Positions 10,886 to 18,851 of a stretch of 64,000 bases of DNA are shown piece after piece. The first letter of the stretch is position 1; every line of letters starts with the position of its first letter. Both the position numbers and the translations under genes were made by a program. Source of the stretch: Rhodovulum sp. P5 (GTDB lineage Bacteria > Pseudomonadota > Alphaproteobacteria > Rhodobacterales > Rhodobacteraceae); assembly GCF_002079305.1 (NCBI RefSeq), contig NZ_CP015039.1:3395501-3459500 (forward strand), written 5' to 3'. The notes beneath the pieces are model-generated. The model was given only the letters and a program-made list of their open reading frames with translations, did no database searches and had not been told where the DNA came from.

Positions 10886-11928
10886 TCCGGCTGGAACCCG
10901 GCGATCAGGCGTTTCAGCCCGAAGAAGGCCCCGGCATAGATCGCGGCCAGCGTCACCGGGGCGGAATAGGCCAGCGTGGCAAAGGCCGTCGCCCCCTGTC
11001 CGATGGAGCAACCCAGGGCGACCACGCCGCCCACGCCCATCAGGGCGGCGCCCAAAAACTGCCGCCCCATTTCGCGGGGGTCCTCGCATGCCTCCCACCG
11101 GAAACTGCGACTTCGGCGGGAGCCAAGCCATGCGCCCAGCATCACGCCCATGACCGAACCGACCGAGAAGGAAAGCCCGCCCGCCGACGAGGTCATCAGC
11201 CACAGAAGCGTCCGGCCGAGGGGGGCGGTGAAGGTATGTCCCTCGACTTCGACCGCACCAAGGGTCAGGTGGTTCACCACCGACGTGCCCCAAAGCGCCC
11301 CGGCGATGGCAAGGCCCACGCCTGCGCCCCACCAGATGCGGCGGGGATCTTCGCGCAAGGGCCCGTGGCTCAGCCCCCAGCCAAGGAAACCGGCCGCGAC
11401 CAGCAGGGCAAACAGAAGGGCCGGAATGCCAAAGGTCGCTTCCGCAAGATGCGCGAAGCCCTGCATCGAATCCGACGGGACCTGCGGAAACAGCCAGTCG
11501 CGCAGGGGCGCCAGCGGCCCCGACAGCGTGACAAAGCCGAAGATCGAGATCACGACGACCACGACGAGCGACCGCAGGTCGCCCCCGCCAAAGCGGGCGA
11601 GTGCGCCAAAGCCGCAATTGCCGGCCAGCGCCATGCCATAGCCGAAAAGACCCCCGCCAAGGACGCCGGCCAGCGGGTTCCAACTGATCCCGTGCCACGG
11701 TGTCTTGATCAGATCGATCTGCCCGACCGAGGCCAGCAGATAGGTTGCCGCGATCGCGGTGCCCAGAACCACGCCCCACATGCGCAACCTGCGCTGGTCT
11801 TCCCCGTAGATGGCGCTTTCAATCGCGCCCAGCGTGCAGAAATCGCCCAGCCGCGCGGCCAATCCCAGCACCGTGCCGGTCACAAGGCCGATGAGCGCCG
11901 CCCAGGCGCCCGGCGGTATGATGTCCAT
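10882..11928 (-). CDS. soxT: YeeE/YedE (TsuA/SoxT-like) sulfur-compound permease
   Basis: The protein has 348 residues and about nine membrane segments. Conserved glycine/cysteine motifs of the YeeE/YedE (DUF395) thiosulfate-transporter family are present: GDFCTLGA (C31), LAGNCGFGALARFGGG (C105) and VALGCSIGQGATAFATLAYS near the C-terminus. In characterised TsuA/YeeE proteins, cysteines in such motifs pass thiosulfate through the pore. Its position behind soxR suggests uptake of thiosulfate or a related sulfur species as a regulator signal or for assimilation. That matches proteins called SoxT in other sox loci. The symbol is used by analogy. Confidence 0.8.
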   Translation of the reverse strand: MDIIPPGAWAALIGLVTGTVLGLAARLGDFCTLGAIESAIYGEDQRRLRMWGVVLGTAIAATYLLASVGQIDLIKTPWHGISWNPLAGVLGGGLFGYGMALAGNCGFGALARFGGGDLRSLVVVVVISIFGFVTLSGPLAPLRDWLFPQVPSDSMQGFAHLAEATFGIPALLFALLVAAGFLGWGLSHGPLREDPRRIWWGAGVGLAIAGALWGTSVVNHLTLGAVEVEGHTFTAPLGRTLLWLMTSSAGGLSFSVGSVMGVMLGAWLGSRRSRSFRWEACEDPREMGRQFLGAALMGVGGVVALGCSIGQGATAFATLAYSAPVTLAAIYAGAFFGLKRLIAGFQPD

Positions 11929-11983
11929 TCATCCTCCCCGGCCCGGGCCGTTCCTGCCGGCAGCCCTGGCCCTGTTCCTACTG

Positions 11984-12361
11984 TCAGCCGATCCCCTTCG
12001 GCGGGTTCTGTGCGTTGCAGAACATGTCGTGCATCAGTTCCAGCATGCGGCGGGCCTTTTCGTCCGCCAGCGAATAATAGATCGCCTTGCCCTCGCGGCG
12101 GTGCGAGACCAGACCTTCCAGCCGCAGGCGTGCCAGTTGCTGGCTGACGGCGGCCTGCCGCGAGGACAGGAGCGTTTCGAGTTCCGTCACCGATTTCTCG
12201 CCGGTCGAGAGATGGCACAGGATCATCAGACGGCCTTCGTGCGACAGCGCCTTGAGAAAGCTCGAGGCGCTTTCGGCATGCTCGATCATGTCTTCGGCTT
12301 CGATGCCCTCGCGCTGCGGCAAGGACCCGGAACCGGTGCTATGGGCGGATTCGGAAGCCAT
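11984..12361 (-). CDS. soxR: ArsR-family sulfur-responsive repressor SoxR
   Basis: This is a 125-residue winged-helix protein of the ArsR/SmtB family. The recognition helix region is SSRQAAVSQQLARLRLEGLV, followed by the wing HRREGKAIYYSL. C49 (MILCHLS) and C115 (DMFCNAQN) are 66 residues apart, the same spacing as C41 and C107 of the persulfide sensor SqrR and as in BigR-type proteins. It should therefore sense reactive sulfur by forming a di- or tetrasulfide and release DNA. SoxR homologues repress sox promoters. The likely target is the divergent soxS-soxV gap. Confidence 0.9.
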   Translation of the reverse strand: MASESAHSTGSGSLPQREGIEAEDMIEHAESASSFLKALSHEGRLMILCHLSTGEKSVTELETLLSSRQAAVSQQLARLRLEGLVSHRREGKAIYYSLADEKARRMLELMHDMFCNAQNPPKGIG

Positions 12362-12378
12362 ATCGGGAGCCGGGCCGG

Positions 12379-12873
12379 TCAGAAGCCCATATCCTCCTCG
12401 ATTGCCGCGATGCCCCGCCTTGCGCAGACATCGTCAAGATCGGGGCCCGGCGCGCCGGAGACGCCAATGCCCCCCACCAGCGACCCGCCATGTTCGATCG
12501 GCACGCCGCCGCCAAGGGCCAGCGGTTCGCTGAGATCGCGGATGCCTGAAAAGAGTGTGCCGGGCGCTGTCAGATCCCCAAGCGCCATGGTGTCGGTGCG
12601 AAAACTTGCCGCGGTCCACGCCTTGCGCCGCGCGGTTTCCTCGACATGCGCCCCGGCAAAGCGGTCGCGTATGAAGGCCTGCATCGTGCCGAAACGGTCC
12701 ACCACCGCCACGCCCACCTGATAGCCTTCGTCGCGGCAGTGGGTCATCGCGGCCACCGCGGCTTTCAGCGCGACCTCCGGCTTCAGGGCCTTGAAGTCGA
12801 CGAATGCGTCTTCGGCCTGTGCCGTGCTTCCCGCAACCATCAGTGCCGCCGCCAGCCCCGCCTTGCCAATCAT
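12379..12873 (-). CDS. GlcG/HbpS-like (DUF336) secreted protein
   Basis: The protein has 164 residues with an N-terminal signal peptide (AGLAAALMVAGSTAQA). The rest is a DUF336/GlcG domain: LKAAVAAMTHCRDEGYQVGVAVVD, then RDRFAGAHVEETARRKAWTA, then GGVPIEHGGSLVGGIGVSGA. Some members bind haem or cobalamin-related ligands and HbpS is a haem/redox sensor; most have no known role. It overlaps soxS by 4 bp and precedes soxR by 17 bp, so it is part of the sox regulatory operon. A periplasmic role in redox or haem handling for Sox cytochromes is inference. Confidence 0.85.
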   Translation of the reverse strand: MIGKAGLAAALMVAGSTAQAEDAFVDFKALKPEVALKAAVAAMTHCRDEGYQVGVAVVDRFGTMQAFIRDRFAGAHVEETARRKAWTAASFRTDTMALGDLTAPGTLFSGIRDLSEPLALGGGVPIEHGGSLVGGIGVSGAPGPDLDDVCARRGIAAIEEDMGF

Positions 12874-13268
12874 CCCTCATGTCCTCCCGTTTCCGCGTGA
12901 TCTGCCCATTCGGGCTGTTTCTTGAGCATGTTCCCGATCAGCCCCCAGAAGAAGTCCTCCCCCGGATAGCCTTCCAGCCGGTCGACCTCGACCCCGTCGC
13001 GCAACAGCACGAAGGTTGGGGTGAATTGCGGCTTGCTGACGAGGGACACATCCTTCGGCAGCCGGGCCTTGAGATCGAACTTGCGCAAAGGCGCGACCTC
13101 TCCCTCGGTCGTCTTCGGCCAGATCGGCCCGATCTCGTTGTTCCACATGATACAGTAGGCGCATCCCGACTGCTCGAACATTGCCAAAACGAGATCGGCG
13201 CGCACCGGCGCAGCGGTCGCGGCAATCGCCCATACGGCGAAAAGCAGTGGCGAAAATACTCGTTTCAT
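12870..13268 (-). CDS. soxS: Periplasmic thioredoxin-like SoxS
   Basis: The protein has 132 residues from ATG 13268, with signal peptide VFSPLLFAVWAIAATAAPVRA. The thioredoxin-like fold carries a CxxC as SGCAYCIMWN and the cis-Pro loop FTPTFVLLRDG. SoxS of Paracoccus is a periplasmic thiol reductase with glutaredoxin-like selectivity that keeps SoxY active. Longer upstream starts would run into the divergent promoter and lack a signal peptide. It is the first gene of the leftward operon soxS-DUF336-soxR-soxT-DUF1624 and diverges from soxV. Confidence 0.88.
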   Translation of the reverse strand: MKRVFSPLLFAVWAIAATAAPVRADLVLAMFEQSGCAYCIMWNNEIGPIWPKTTEGEVAPLRKFDLKARLPKDVSLVSKPQFTPTFVLLRDGVEVDRLEGYPGEDFFWGLIGNMLKKQPEWADHAETGGHEG

Positions 13269-13335
13269 TGGGAACCGTCTCGTTACATTAAAAAATCGTA
13301 ATGTGTTTTCGCATCTACGGCAAGGGAGGGCCTCG
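13269..13335. promoter_or_regulatory. Divergent soxS/soxV promoter with candidate SoxR operator
   Basis: This 67-bp gap separates the leftward soxS and rightward soxV starts. It contains a perfect inverted repeat, ACATTA at 13285-13290 and TAATGT at 13299-13304, with an 8-bp AT-rich spacer. The core ATTA-N8-TAAT has the spacing of sites reported for BigR/SqrR-type ArsR repressors. In Pseudaminobacter, SoxR is known to bind the equivalent soxS-soxV region. A GGGAGG ribosome-binding site for soxV lies at 13325-13330. Confidence 0.7.
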
Positions 13336-14073
13336 ATGCTGGAGATCTCGTATGGTGGGGCGGCAATTGCGGGGATACTGTCCTTTCTCTCGCCCTGTAT
13401 CCTGCCCATCGTTCCATTCTACCTGTGCTACATGGCCGGCATCTCGATGCATGAATTGCGCGGTGACGGGGCGATTGCGCACGGCGCGGTGAAAAGGCTT
13501 GTGATTTCGGCGATCTTCTTCGCGCTGGGCGTGACGTCGATTTTCGTGCTGCTTGGGATGGGGGCAACGGCCCTGGGGCAGGAATTCCGGGCGTGGAAGA
13601 ACGAATTGTCCTATGTCGCGGCGCTGATCCTGCTCGTCTTCGGGCTGCACTTCCTTGGGGTGGTGCGCATCCCGTTCCTGTACCGGGAAGCGCGAATCGA
13701 ATCGAAGGCGGAGCCCACGACGATTCTGGGCGCCTATCTGATGGGGCTGGCTTTCGGCTTTGGCTGGACGCCCTGCGTCGGGCCCGCCTTGGCCGCGATC
13801 CTGATGGTGGCCTCGGGGATGGGCGATATCACGCGGGGTGCGCTGCTGCTGCTGGTCTATGGGCTGGCGATGACGCTGCCCTTCGTGGTTGCAGCGGTCT
13901 TCGCGAAACCATTCCTTGCGTGGATGCAGCGAAACAGGAAGTATCTTGGCCATGTCGAGAAGGCGATGGGGGTGATGCTGATCCTGTTTGCTGTCCTGAT
14001 CGCCACGAATTCGGTCAGCTACATCGCCGAGTTCATGATCAACAACGTGCCGTGGTTTTCGACCGTCGGTTAG
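13336..14073 (+). CDS. soxV: CcdA/DsbD-type transmembrane thiol transporter SoxV
   Basis: The protein has 245 residues from ATG 13336 behind GGGAGG. It has about six membrane segments and the two membrane cysteines typical of the CcdA family: LSFLSPCILPIVPFY and FGFGWTPCVGPALAAIL. SoxV carries reducing equivalents from cytoplasmic thioredoxin across the membrane to SoxW and so to the Sox reaction cycle. It leads the rightward sox operon and is 27 bp from soxW. Confidence 0.93.
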   Translation: MLEISYGGAAIAGILSFLSPCILPIVPFYLCYMAGISMHELRGDGAIAHGAVKRLVISAIFFALGVTSIFVLLGMGATALGQEFRAWKNELSYVAALILLVFGLHFLGVVRIPFLYREARIESKAEPTTILGAYLMGLAFGFGWTPCVGPALAAILMVASGMGDITRGALLLLVYGLAMTLPFVVAAVFAKPFLAWMQRNRKYLGHVEKAMGVMLILFAVLIATNSVSYIAEFMINNVPWFSTVG

Positions 14074-14100
14074 TGTCGGCATATCTGAGGGAGGTATAGG

Positions 14101-14667
14101 ATGAAATTCACAGCACTTCTGGCCGCGGGCGTCATGGCGGCGGCGCTGCCGGTGTTCGCCGCGTCGCCCATGGGCGATGACGGCCTGCACAAGCCCGACT
14201 GGCTGCGCGACACCTTCAAGGACATGTCGGAGGACTTGGCCGAGGCCGGGGCCGAGGGAAAGCGCATGCTGGTGATCTGGGAACAGCGCGGCTGCATCTA
14301 CTGCAAGAAGATGCATGAGGAGGTGTTTCCAGACGAGCGCATCTCCAAGCTGATCGAGGACAACTATTTCGTCGTGCAGATGAACCTGTTCGGCGATGTC
14401 GAGGTCACCGATTTCGACGGCACGATGCTGTCTGAAAAGGAAATGGCGCAGCGTTGGGGCGTGTTCTTCACGCCGACGCTGATGTTCATGCCCGAAGAGG
14501 TGCCCGAGGGTGGGACCGCCGCCGAGGCCGCCGTGGCCACCATGCCGGGGGCGTTCGGGAAGGGGACCACCCGGTCGCTTCTGAAATGGGTGCTTGAGAA
14601 GGGCTATGAGGGGGATGAGCACTTCCAGAAATACGTCGCTCGGACCATGGCCGAGGAAAGTAACTGA
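14101..14667 (+). CDS. soxW: Periplasmic thioredoxin SoxW
   Basis: The protein has 188 residues with signal peptide MKFTALLAAGVMAAALPVFA. The thioredoxin-like domain shows the redox pair in QRGCIYCKKMHEEVF and the cis-Pro segment VFFTPTLMFM. It accepts electrons from SoxV and reduces periplasmic disulfides in the Sox pathway. A paralogue with the same GDDGLHKxDW opening and overall plan is encoded downstream of soxD at 21258. Confidence 0.93.
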   Translation: MKFTALLAAGVMAAALPVFAASPMGDDGLHKPDWLRDTFKDMSEDLAEAGAEGKRMLVIWEQRGCIYCKKMHEEVFPDERISKLIEDNYFVVQMNLFGDVEVTDFDGTMLSEKEMAQRWGVFFTPTLMFMPEEVPEGGTAAEAAVATMPGAFGKGTTRSLLKWVLEKGYEGDEHFQKYVARTMAEESN

Positions 14668-14811
14668 CATCTGAAAGCCGTATTTTCTGCGGCTATGCGA
14701 CGGAAATGGTGGAATAATTCTCGTATGCAAAAAATTCTATTCGTTATTGCATGCGATGGCACACCTCCGCTAATGTCCGTTCAGGGAGAAGACACGGGAG
14801 GATTCTTGAAC
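14668..14811 (+). promoter_or_regulatory. soxW-soxX intergenic region, candidate second sox promoter
   Basis: This 144-bp gap has an AT-rich centre unusual for the locus. A short stem AGCCG/CGGCT (14676-14680 and 14690-14694) follows soxW. Next come the palindrome GAATAATTC (14712-14720) and a perfect inverted repeat ATGCAA/TTGCAT (14725-14730 and 14747-14752). A GGGAGG ribosome-binding site precedes soxX. In Pseudaminobacter the soxW-soxX gap is a second SoxR-bound promoter, so this is the likely start of the structural soxXYZA transcript. No exact copy of the soxS-soxV repeat is present. Confidence 0.55.
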
Positions 14812-15297
14812 ATGAAAAAGGTGGCACTCAGCGCCCTGTGCCTCGCGGCGAGCCTTGGCCTTGCACATGCCGAGGTTACGGTTACGCCGCAGGACCTGAA
14901 GATCGACGAGTACGGCTTTGTCCCCGAACCGCTGACCGATACGCCCGGCGATCCGGTCAACGGTCGCAAGATCGTGGGCACTAAAAGCCTTGGCAATTGC
15001 GTGTCCTGCCACGTGATCTCGGAAATGGCCCATGACGTGCCGTTCCACGGTGAGGTCGGGCCGGAACTGGACGGCGTGCCCGACCGCTACCCCGAGGCGA
15101 TGATCCGCGGGATCCTCGCAAATTCCAAGAACGTGTTCGAGGGGACGGTCATGCCGGCCTATTACAAGGTCGACGGCTTCAACCGGATTGCCGATGGTTT
15201 CACCTCCAAACCGCTGGAGGGCGAGGTCAAGCCGCTTCTGTCGGCCCAGCAGATCGAGGATGTCCTCGCCTATCTGATGACGCTTTCGGACAACTGA
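14812..15297 (+). CDS. soxX: c-type cytochrome SoxX
   Basis: The protein has 161 residues from ATG 14812; an upstream in-frame extension is rejected because it lacks a signal peptide and crosses the promoter region. The signal peptide is MKKVALSALCLAASLGLAHA. Haem is bound by C63-VSC-H67 (GNCVSCHVI), with the probable axial Met in GTVMPAYYK. SoxX pairs with SoxA in the periplasm, and the SoxXA complex attaches thiosulfate to SoxY oxidatively. Confidence 0.95.
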   Translation: MKKVALSALCLAASLGLAHAEVTVTPQDLKIDEYGFVPEPLTDTPGDPVNGRKIVGTKSLGNCVSCHVISEMAHDVPFHGEVGPELDGVPDRYPEAMIRGILANSKNVFEGTVMPAYYKVDGFNRIADGFTSKPLEGEVKPLLSAQQIEDVLAYLMTLSDN

Positions 15298-15336
15298 TCC
15301 CGGTCGCGGGGTCACATCCTTAAAAGGAGATAAGAC

Positions 15337-15756
15337 ATGGAGTTTACCAGACGAGGTGCGATGGCGGCCGGTGCCGGTCTTGCCGCTGCCCTGCTGCTTC
15401 CGGCCCGCGGCGCGATGGCCGCCGCCGAAGACATGATCGCCCAGTTCACCGGCGGTGCCAGTGTCGGGTCCGGTGGCCTGACGTTGACCACGCCCGAAAT
15501 CGCGGAAAACGGCAACACCGTGCCGATCGAGGTGGATGCGCCGGGCGCGACCGAAATCCTCGTGCTGGCCTCGGGCAACCCGACCCCGGATGTCGCCAAG
15601 TTCAAGTTCGGACCGCTGGCCGGTGCGCAGCGCGCCTCCACCCGTATTCGCCTTGCCGGAACACAGGACGTTGTCGCCGTTGCCAAGATGGCCGATGGCA
15701 GCTTCGTGCAGGCGGCGAACACCGTGAAAGTCACCATCGGCGGCTGCGGCGGCTAA
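15337..15756 (+). CDS. soxY: Sulfur carrier protein SoxY
   Basis: This 139-residue protein has a Tat-type signal (FTRRGAMAAGAGLAAALLLPA) and ends in the diagnostic flexible arm GGCGG. The cysteine of that arm covalently carries sulfur intermediates through the Sox cycle. The middle of the protein has the immunoglobulin-like SoxY fold with VPIEVDAPG and FGPLAGAQRASTRIRLAGTQ. It forms a heterodimer with SoxZ, encoded 22 bp downstream, and is exported folded with it. The ribosome-binding site AAAGGAG lies before the ATG. Confidence 0.97.
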   Translation: MEFTRRGAMAAGAGLAAALLLPARGAMAAAEDMIAQFTGGASVGSGGLTLTTPEIAENGNTVPIEVDAPGATEILVLASGNPTPDVAKFKFGPLAGAQRASTRIRLAGTQDVVAVAKMADGSFVQAANTVKVTIGGCGG

Positions 15757-15778
15757 GAGTTTCTAGGAGACAGAAGAC

Positions 15779-16108
15779 ATGGCAGAAGGTGTCAAGCCCC
15801 GCGTGAAAGCCCCGAAATCGGCGGCAGCGGGCGAGTCCGTGGTCATCAAGACCCTGATCAGCCACAAGATGGAGTCCGGCCAACGCAAGGATAGCGATGG
15901 CAACCTCATCCCGCGCTCGATCATCAACCGCTTCACCTGCGACTTCAACGGGCAGAACGTGATCGACGTTGAACTTGCTGCGGCGATTTCGACCAACCCG
16001 TACTTCGAGTTCGAGGCGGTCATCCCCGAGGCGGGCGAGATGAAGTTCACCTGGTACGACGACGACGGCTCGGTCTACGAGGAAGCCAAGTCGGTCGCCA
16101 TCGGCTGA
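15779..16108 (+). CDS. soxZ: SoxY partner protein SoxZ
   Basis: This 109-residue protein has no signal peptide, as expected because SoxZ is exported with SoxY through the Tat route. Family motifs are VKPRVKAPKSAAAGESVVIKT, SHKMESGQRKDSDGNLIPR and MKFTWYDDDGSVYEE. It scaffolds SoxY so that its C-terminal carrier arm can visit SoxXA, SoxB and SoxCD. It lies 22 bp after soxY and 31 bp before soxA. Confidence 0.97.
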   Translation: MAEGVKPRVKAPKSAAAGESVVIKTLISHKMESGQRKDSDGNLIPRSIINRFTCDFNGQNVIDVELAAAISTNPYFEFEAVIPEAGEMKFTWYDDDGSVYEEAKSVAIG

Positions 16109-16139
16109 TCGCCGGGTACGTTTCAAGGGAGGGAAACGC

Positions 16140-17000
16140 ATGAACAACACATCGCTCAAGACGATGACGGCAATGGCTGCGGCGCTGGCACTGGTTGCCG
16201 GCGGCGCAGTGGCTGGCCCCGACGACGATCTGGTGATCAATGGCGATATCCGGATCGTCACACGGACCGACGCGGCCGCGCATCTTGACGGCCATCTGGA
16301 CGAGGTTCGCTCTGGCTGGACCTTCCGGACAGACGAAACCCAGGCGCTGGAAATGGACGACTTCGACAATCCCGGCATGATCTTCGTCGATGAGGCGATC
16401 GAGGCATGGGATATGGTCGACGGGACCGCGGGAAAATCCTGTGCCTCCTGCCACGGTGACGTGGAAGAGGGCATGGCCGGGGTGCGCGCGGTCTATCCGA
16501 AATGGGTCGAAGGCGCGCAGGAAGTCCGCACCATAGAGATGCAGATCAACGACTGTCGTGAAAACCGCATGGGCGCCAAGGTGTGGAAATACAGCGGCGG
16601 CGACATGACGAACATGGCGGCGCTGATCGCGTCGGTGTCGCGCGGCATGCCGGTGAATGTCACCATCGACGGCCCTGCACAGACCACGTGGGAGAAGGGC
16701 AAGGAGATCTACTATACCCGTTACGGGCAGTTGGATCTTTCCTGCGCGAACTGCCACGAGGAAAACTACGACAACTACATCCGGGCCGACCATCTGAGCC
16801 AGGGTCAGATCAACGGTTTCCCGACTTACCGTCTGAAGAATGCCAAGCTGAACTCGGTCCACGACCGGTTCAAGGGCTGCATCCGCGACACGCGCGGTGT
16901 GCCTTTCGGTGTCGGGTCGCCGGAATTCGTGGCGCTTGAACTCTATGTCGCGTCGCGCGGCAACGGTCTTTCGGTCGAAGGCCCGGCCGTCCGCAACTGA
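16140..17000 (+). CDS. soxA: Dihaem cytochrome SoxA
   Basis: The protein has 286 residues and a signal peptide ending near AVAG-PDDD. Two haem sites are present: C101-x2-C104-H105 (KSCASCHGDVEEG) and C202-x2-C205-H206 (LSCANCHEENYD). C247 in FKGCIRDTRG is the conserved cysteine that becomes the persulfide haem ligand of the active site. SoxXA joins thiosulfate to the SoxY cysteine with release of electrons to cytochrome c. This is the two-haem form found in Paracoccus and relatives. Confidence 0.96.
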   Translation: MNNTSLKTMTAMAAALALVAGGAVAGPDDDLVINGDIRIVTRTDAAAHLDGHLDEVRSGWTFRTDETQALEMDDFDNPGMIFVDEAIEAWDMVDGTAGKSCASCHGDVEEGMAGVRAVYPKWVEGAQEVRTIEMQINDCRENRMGAKVWKYSGGDMTNMAALIASVSRGMPVNVTIDGPAQTTWEKGKEIYYTRYGQLDLSCANCHEENYDNYIRADHLSQGQINGFPTYRLKNAKLNSVHDRFKGCIRDTRGVPFGVGSPEFVALELYVASRGNGLSVEGPAVRN

Positions 17001-17009
17001 TCTGAAGCA

Positions 17010-17042
17010 CCCGCGCCGGTTGTTGCTGGCGCGGGATTTCTT
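17010..17042 (+). terminator. Candidate terminator/attenuator between soxA and soxB
   Basis: Inverted repeat CCCGCGCC (17010-17017) and GGCGCGGG (17028-17035) has perfect 8-bp arms and a 10-nt loop. It is followed by ATTTCTT, a short U-rich tract. It lies 10 bp after the soxA stop and would fit partial termination that lowers soxBCD transcription relative to soxXYZA, or it may protect the upstream mRNA 3' end. Confidence 0.6.
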
Positions 17043-17046
17043 CACC

Positions 17047-17085
17047 TTGAAACATTCATGTTCTTGCATGTAAGAATATGATAAT
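17047..17085 (+). promoter_or_regulatory. Candidate internal promoter upstream of soxB
   Basis: An AT-rich island just after the stem-loop contains TTGAAA (17047-17052), an 18-bp spacer and TAAGAAT (17071-17077), compatible with a sigma-70-type promoter. Within it TTCTT-gcatgt-AAGAA forms an inverted repeat at 17061-17076. This would let soxBCD be transcribed separately. No experimental support is available from sequence alone. Confidence 0.4.
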
Positions 17086-17109
17086 CGCTCCAAGAAGGGT
17101 GGCACGACG

Positions 17110-18801
17110 ATGATTTCCCGCAGAGACTTCCTTCAGGCCGCAGTGGCGGCCTCGGCCGTCTACGGCGCTTCGGGCATCGGCAACTGGGCCAGGCTGGCGG
17201 CGCAGCAGGCGCTGACCCAGGATCAGTTGCTGGACTTCGACACGTTCGGAAATGTGACTCTGATCCATGTCACCGACATTCATGCCCAGATGAAGCCGAT
17301 CTGGTTCCGGGAGCCGGAAATCAACCTTGGCGTCGGTGCGGTGAACGGCAAGCCGCCCCACGTGACGGGGGCGGATTTCCTGAAGATGTTCAACCTCACC
17401 CCCGGCACGCCCGAGGCATACGCCCTGACCTATGTCGACTTCGTCTCGCTGGCGAAGGGCTATGGCAAGATGGGCGGTCTGGATCGCGTGGCGACCGTGA
17501 TCAACGCCATCCGTGCCGACCGGCCCGAGGCGCTGTTGCTGGATGGCGGCGATACCTGGCACGGCTCCTACACCTGCCTGAAGACGCAGGCGCAGGACAT
17601 GGTCAACGTGATGAACGCGCTGAAGCCGGATGCGATGACCAGCCACTGGGAATTCACCCTTGGCATCGATCGTGTGACCGAGATTGTGGACACGCTCGAC
17701 TTCCCGTTCCTCGGCGCGAACATTTTCGACAATGAGTGGGATGAGCCCGCCTACGAACCCTATCAAATGTTCGAGCGGGGCGGGGCCAAGGTGGCCGTGA
17801 TCGGGCAGGCATTCCCCTACATGCCGATCGCGAACCCCGGCTGGATGTTCCCCGGTCTTTCCTTCGGTGTGCGCGAGGACCGCATGCGCGAGGTCGTTCA
17901 GGAGGTTCGCGATGCCGGTGCCGATCTGGTCGTCGTGTTGTCGCATAACGGCTTCGACGTGGACCGCAAGATGGCGAGCCAGGTGCAGGGGATCGATGTG
18001 ATCCTGACGGGCCACACCCATGACGCACTGCCCGAACCGGTGCTGGTCGGCGACACGATGCTGATTGCGAGCGGTTCGAACGGCAAGTTCGTGACCCGCC
18101 TCGATCTCGACGTTCAGAACGGGCAGATGATGGGCTTCCGCCACAAGCTGATCCCGATCTTCTCGGACGTGATCGAGCCAGACAGGGATGTTGCAACCAT
18201 CATCGATGCGGAGCGCGCACCCTTCAAGGCGGAACTGGAAGAGGTGCTGGGCACGACCGACAGCCTGCTTTACCGCCGCGGCAACTTCAACGGGACGTGG
18301 GACGACCTGATCTGCAACGCGCTGATCGAGGAACGCGAGGCCGATATCGCGCTCTCGCCCGGCTTCCGCTGGGGGCCGAGCCTGGTGCCCGGCGCGCCCA
18401 TCACGCGCGAAGACCTCTTCAACGCCACATCGATGACCTACCCCAATGCCTATCGTTCGGAAATGACGGGCGAGACGCTGCACATCATCATGGAAGACGT
18501 CGCCGACAACCTGTTCAACCCCGACCCCTACTACCAGCAGGGCGGTGACATGGTTCGGGTCGGTGGCATGGGCTACGACATCGACGTCTCCAAACCCCAG
18601 GGCAGCCGCATCACCAACATGACGCTTCTGAAGACGGGCGAACTGATCGACCCGGCGAAGACCTATGTCGTCTCCGGCTGGGCGAGCGTCAACGAAGGCA
18701 CCGAAGGCCCGCCGATCTGGCAGGTCGTGGAAGACTACATCAAGCGCAAGGGTACCGTGACCGTCGACCCCAACAAGTCGGTCAAGGTCAGCGGGGCCTG
18801 A
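17110..18801 (+). CDS. soxB: SoxB thiol sulfate esterase (dimanganese)
   Basis: The protein has 563 residues and a Tat signal MISRRDFLQAAVAASAVYG. Metallophosphoesterase motifs occur in order: HVTDIHAQMKP, LLLDGGDTWHGS, MTSHWEFTLG (the SoxB form of the GNHE motif), VVLSHNGFDVD and VILTGHTHDAL. A 5'-nucleotidase-type C-terminal domain follows. SoxB hydrolyses the terminal sulfonate from SoxY-bound thiosulfate to release sulfate in the periplasm. It follows a 109-bp gap holding a stem-loop and a possible promoter. Confidence 0.97.
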   Translation: MISRRDFLQAAVAASAVYGASGIGNWARLAAQQALTQDQLLDFDTFGNVTLIHVTDIHAQMKPIWFREPEINLGVGAVNGKPPHVTGADFLKMFNLTPGTPEAYALTYVDFVSLAKGYGKMGGLDRVATVINAIRADRPEALLLDGGDTWHGSYTCLKTQAQDMVNVMNALKPDAMTSHWEFTLGIDRVTEIVDTLDFPFLGANIFDNEWDEPAYEPYQMFERGGAKVAVIGQAFPYMPIANPGWMFPGLSFGVREDRMREVVQEVRDAGADLVVVLSHNGFDVDRKMASQVQGIDVILTGHTHDALPEPVLVGDTMLIASGSNGKFVTRLDLDVQNGQMMGFRHKLIPIFSDVIEPDRDVATIIDAERAPFKAELEEVLGTTDSLLYRRGNFNGTWDDLICNALIEEREADIALSPGFRWGPSLVPGAPITREDLFNATSMTYPNAYRSEMTGETLHIIMEDVADNLFNPDPYYQQGGDMVRVGGMGYDIDVSKPQGSRITNMTLLKTGELIDPAKTYVVSGWASVNEGTEGPPIWQVVEDYIKRKGTVTVDPNKSVKVSGA

Positions 18802-18851
18802 GCCGCAGGAGAATGAGCGAGATGACTGACCGAAACGAGGAGGGTGCAGAC

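Noticed and set aside
14695..14811. N-terminal extension of SoxX
   Set aside because: It would remove the signal peptide from the N-terminus and runs through the AT-rich promoter-like region; a strong ribosome-binding site precedes ATG 14812.
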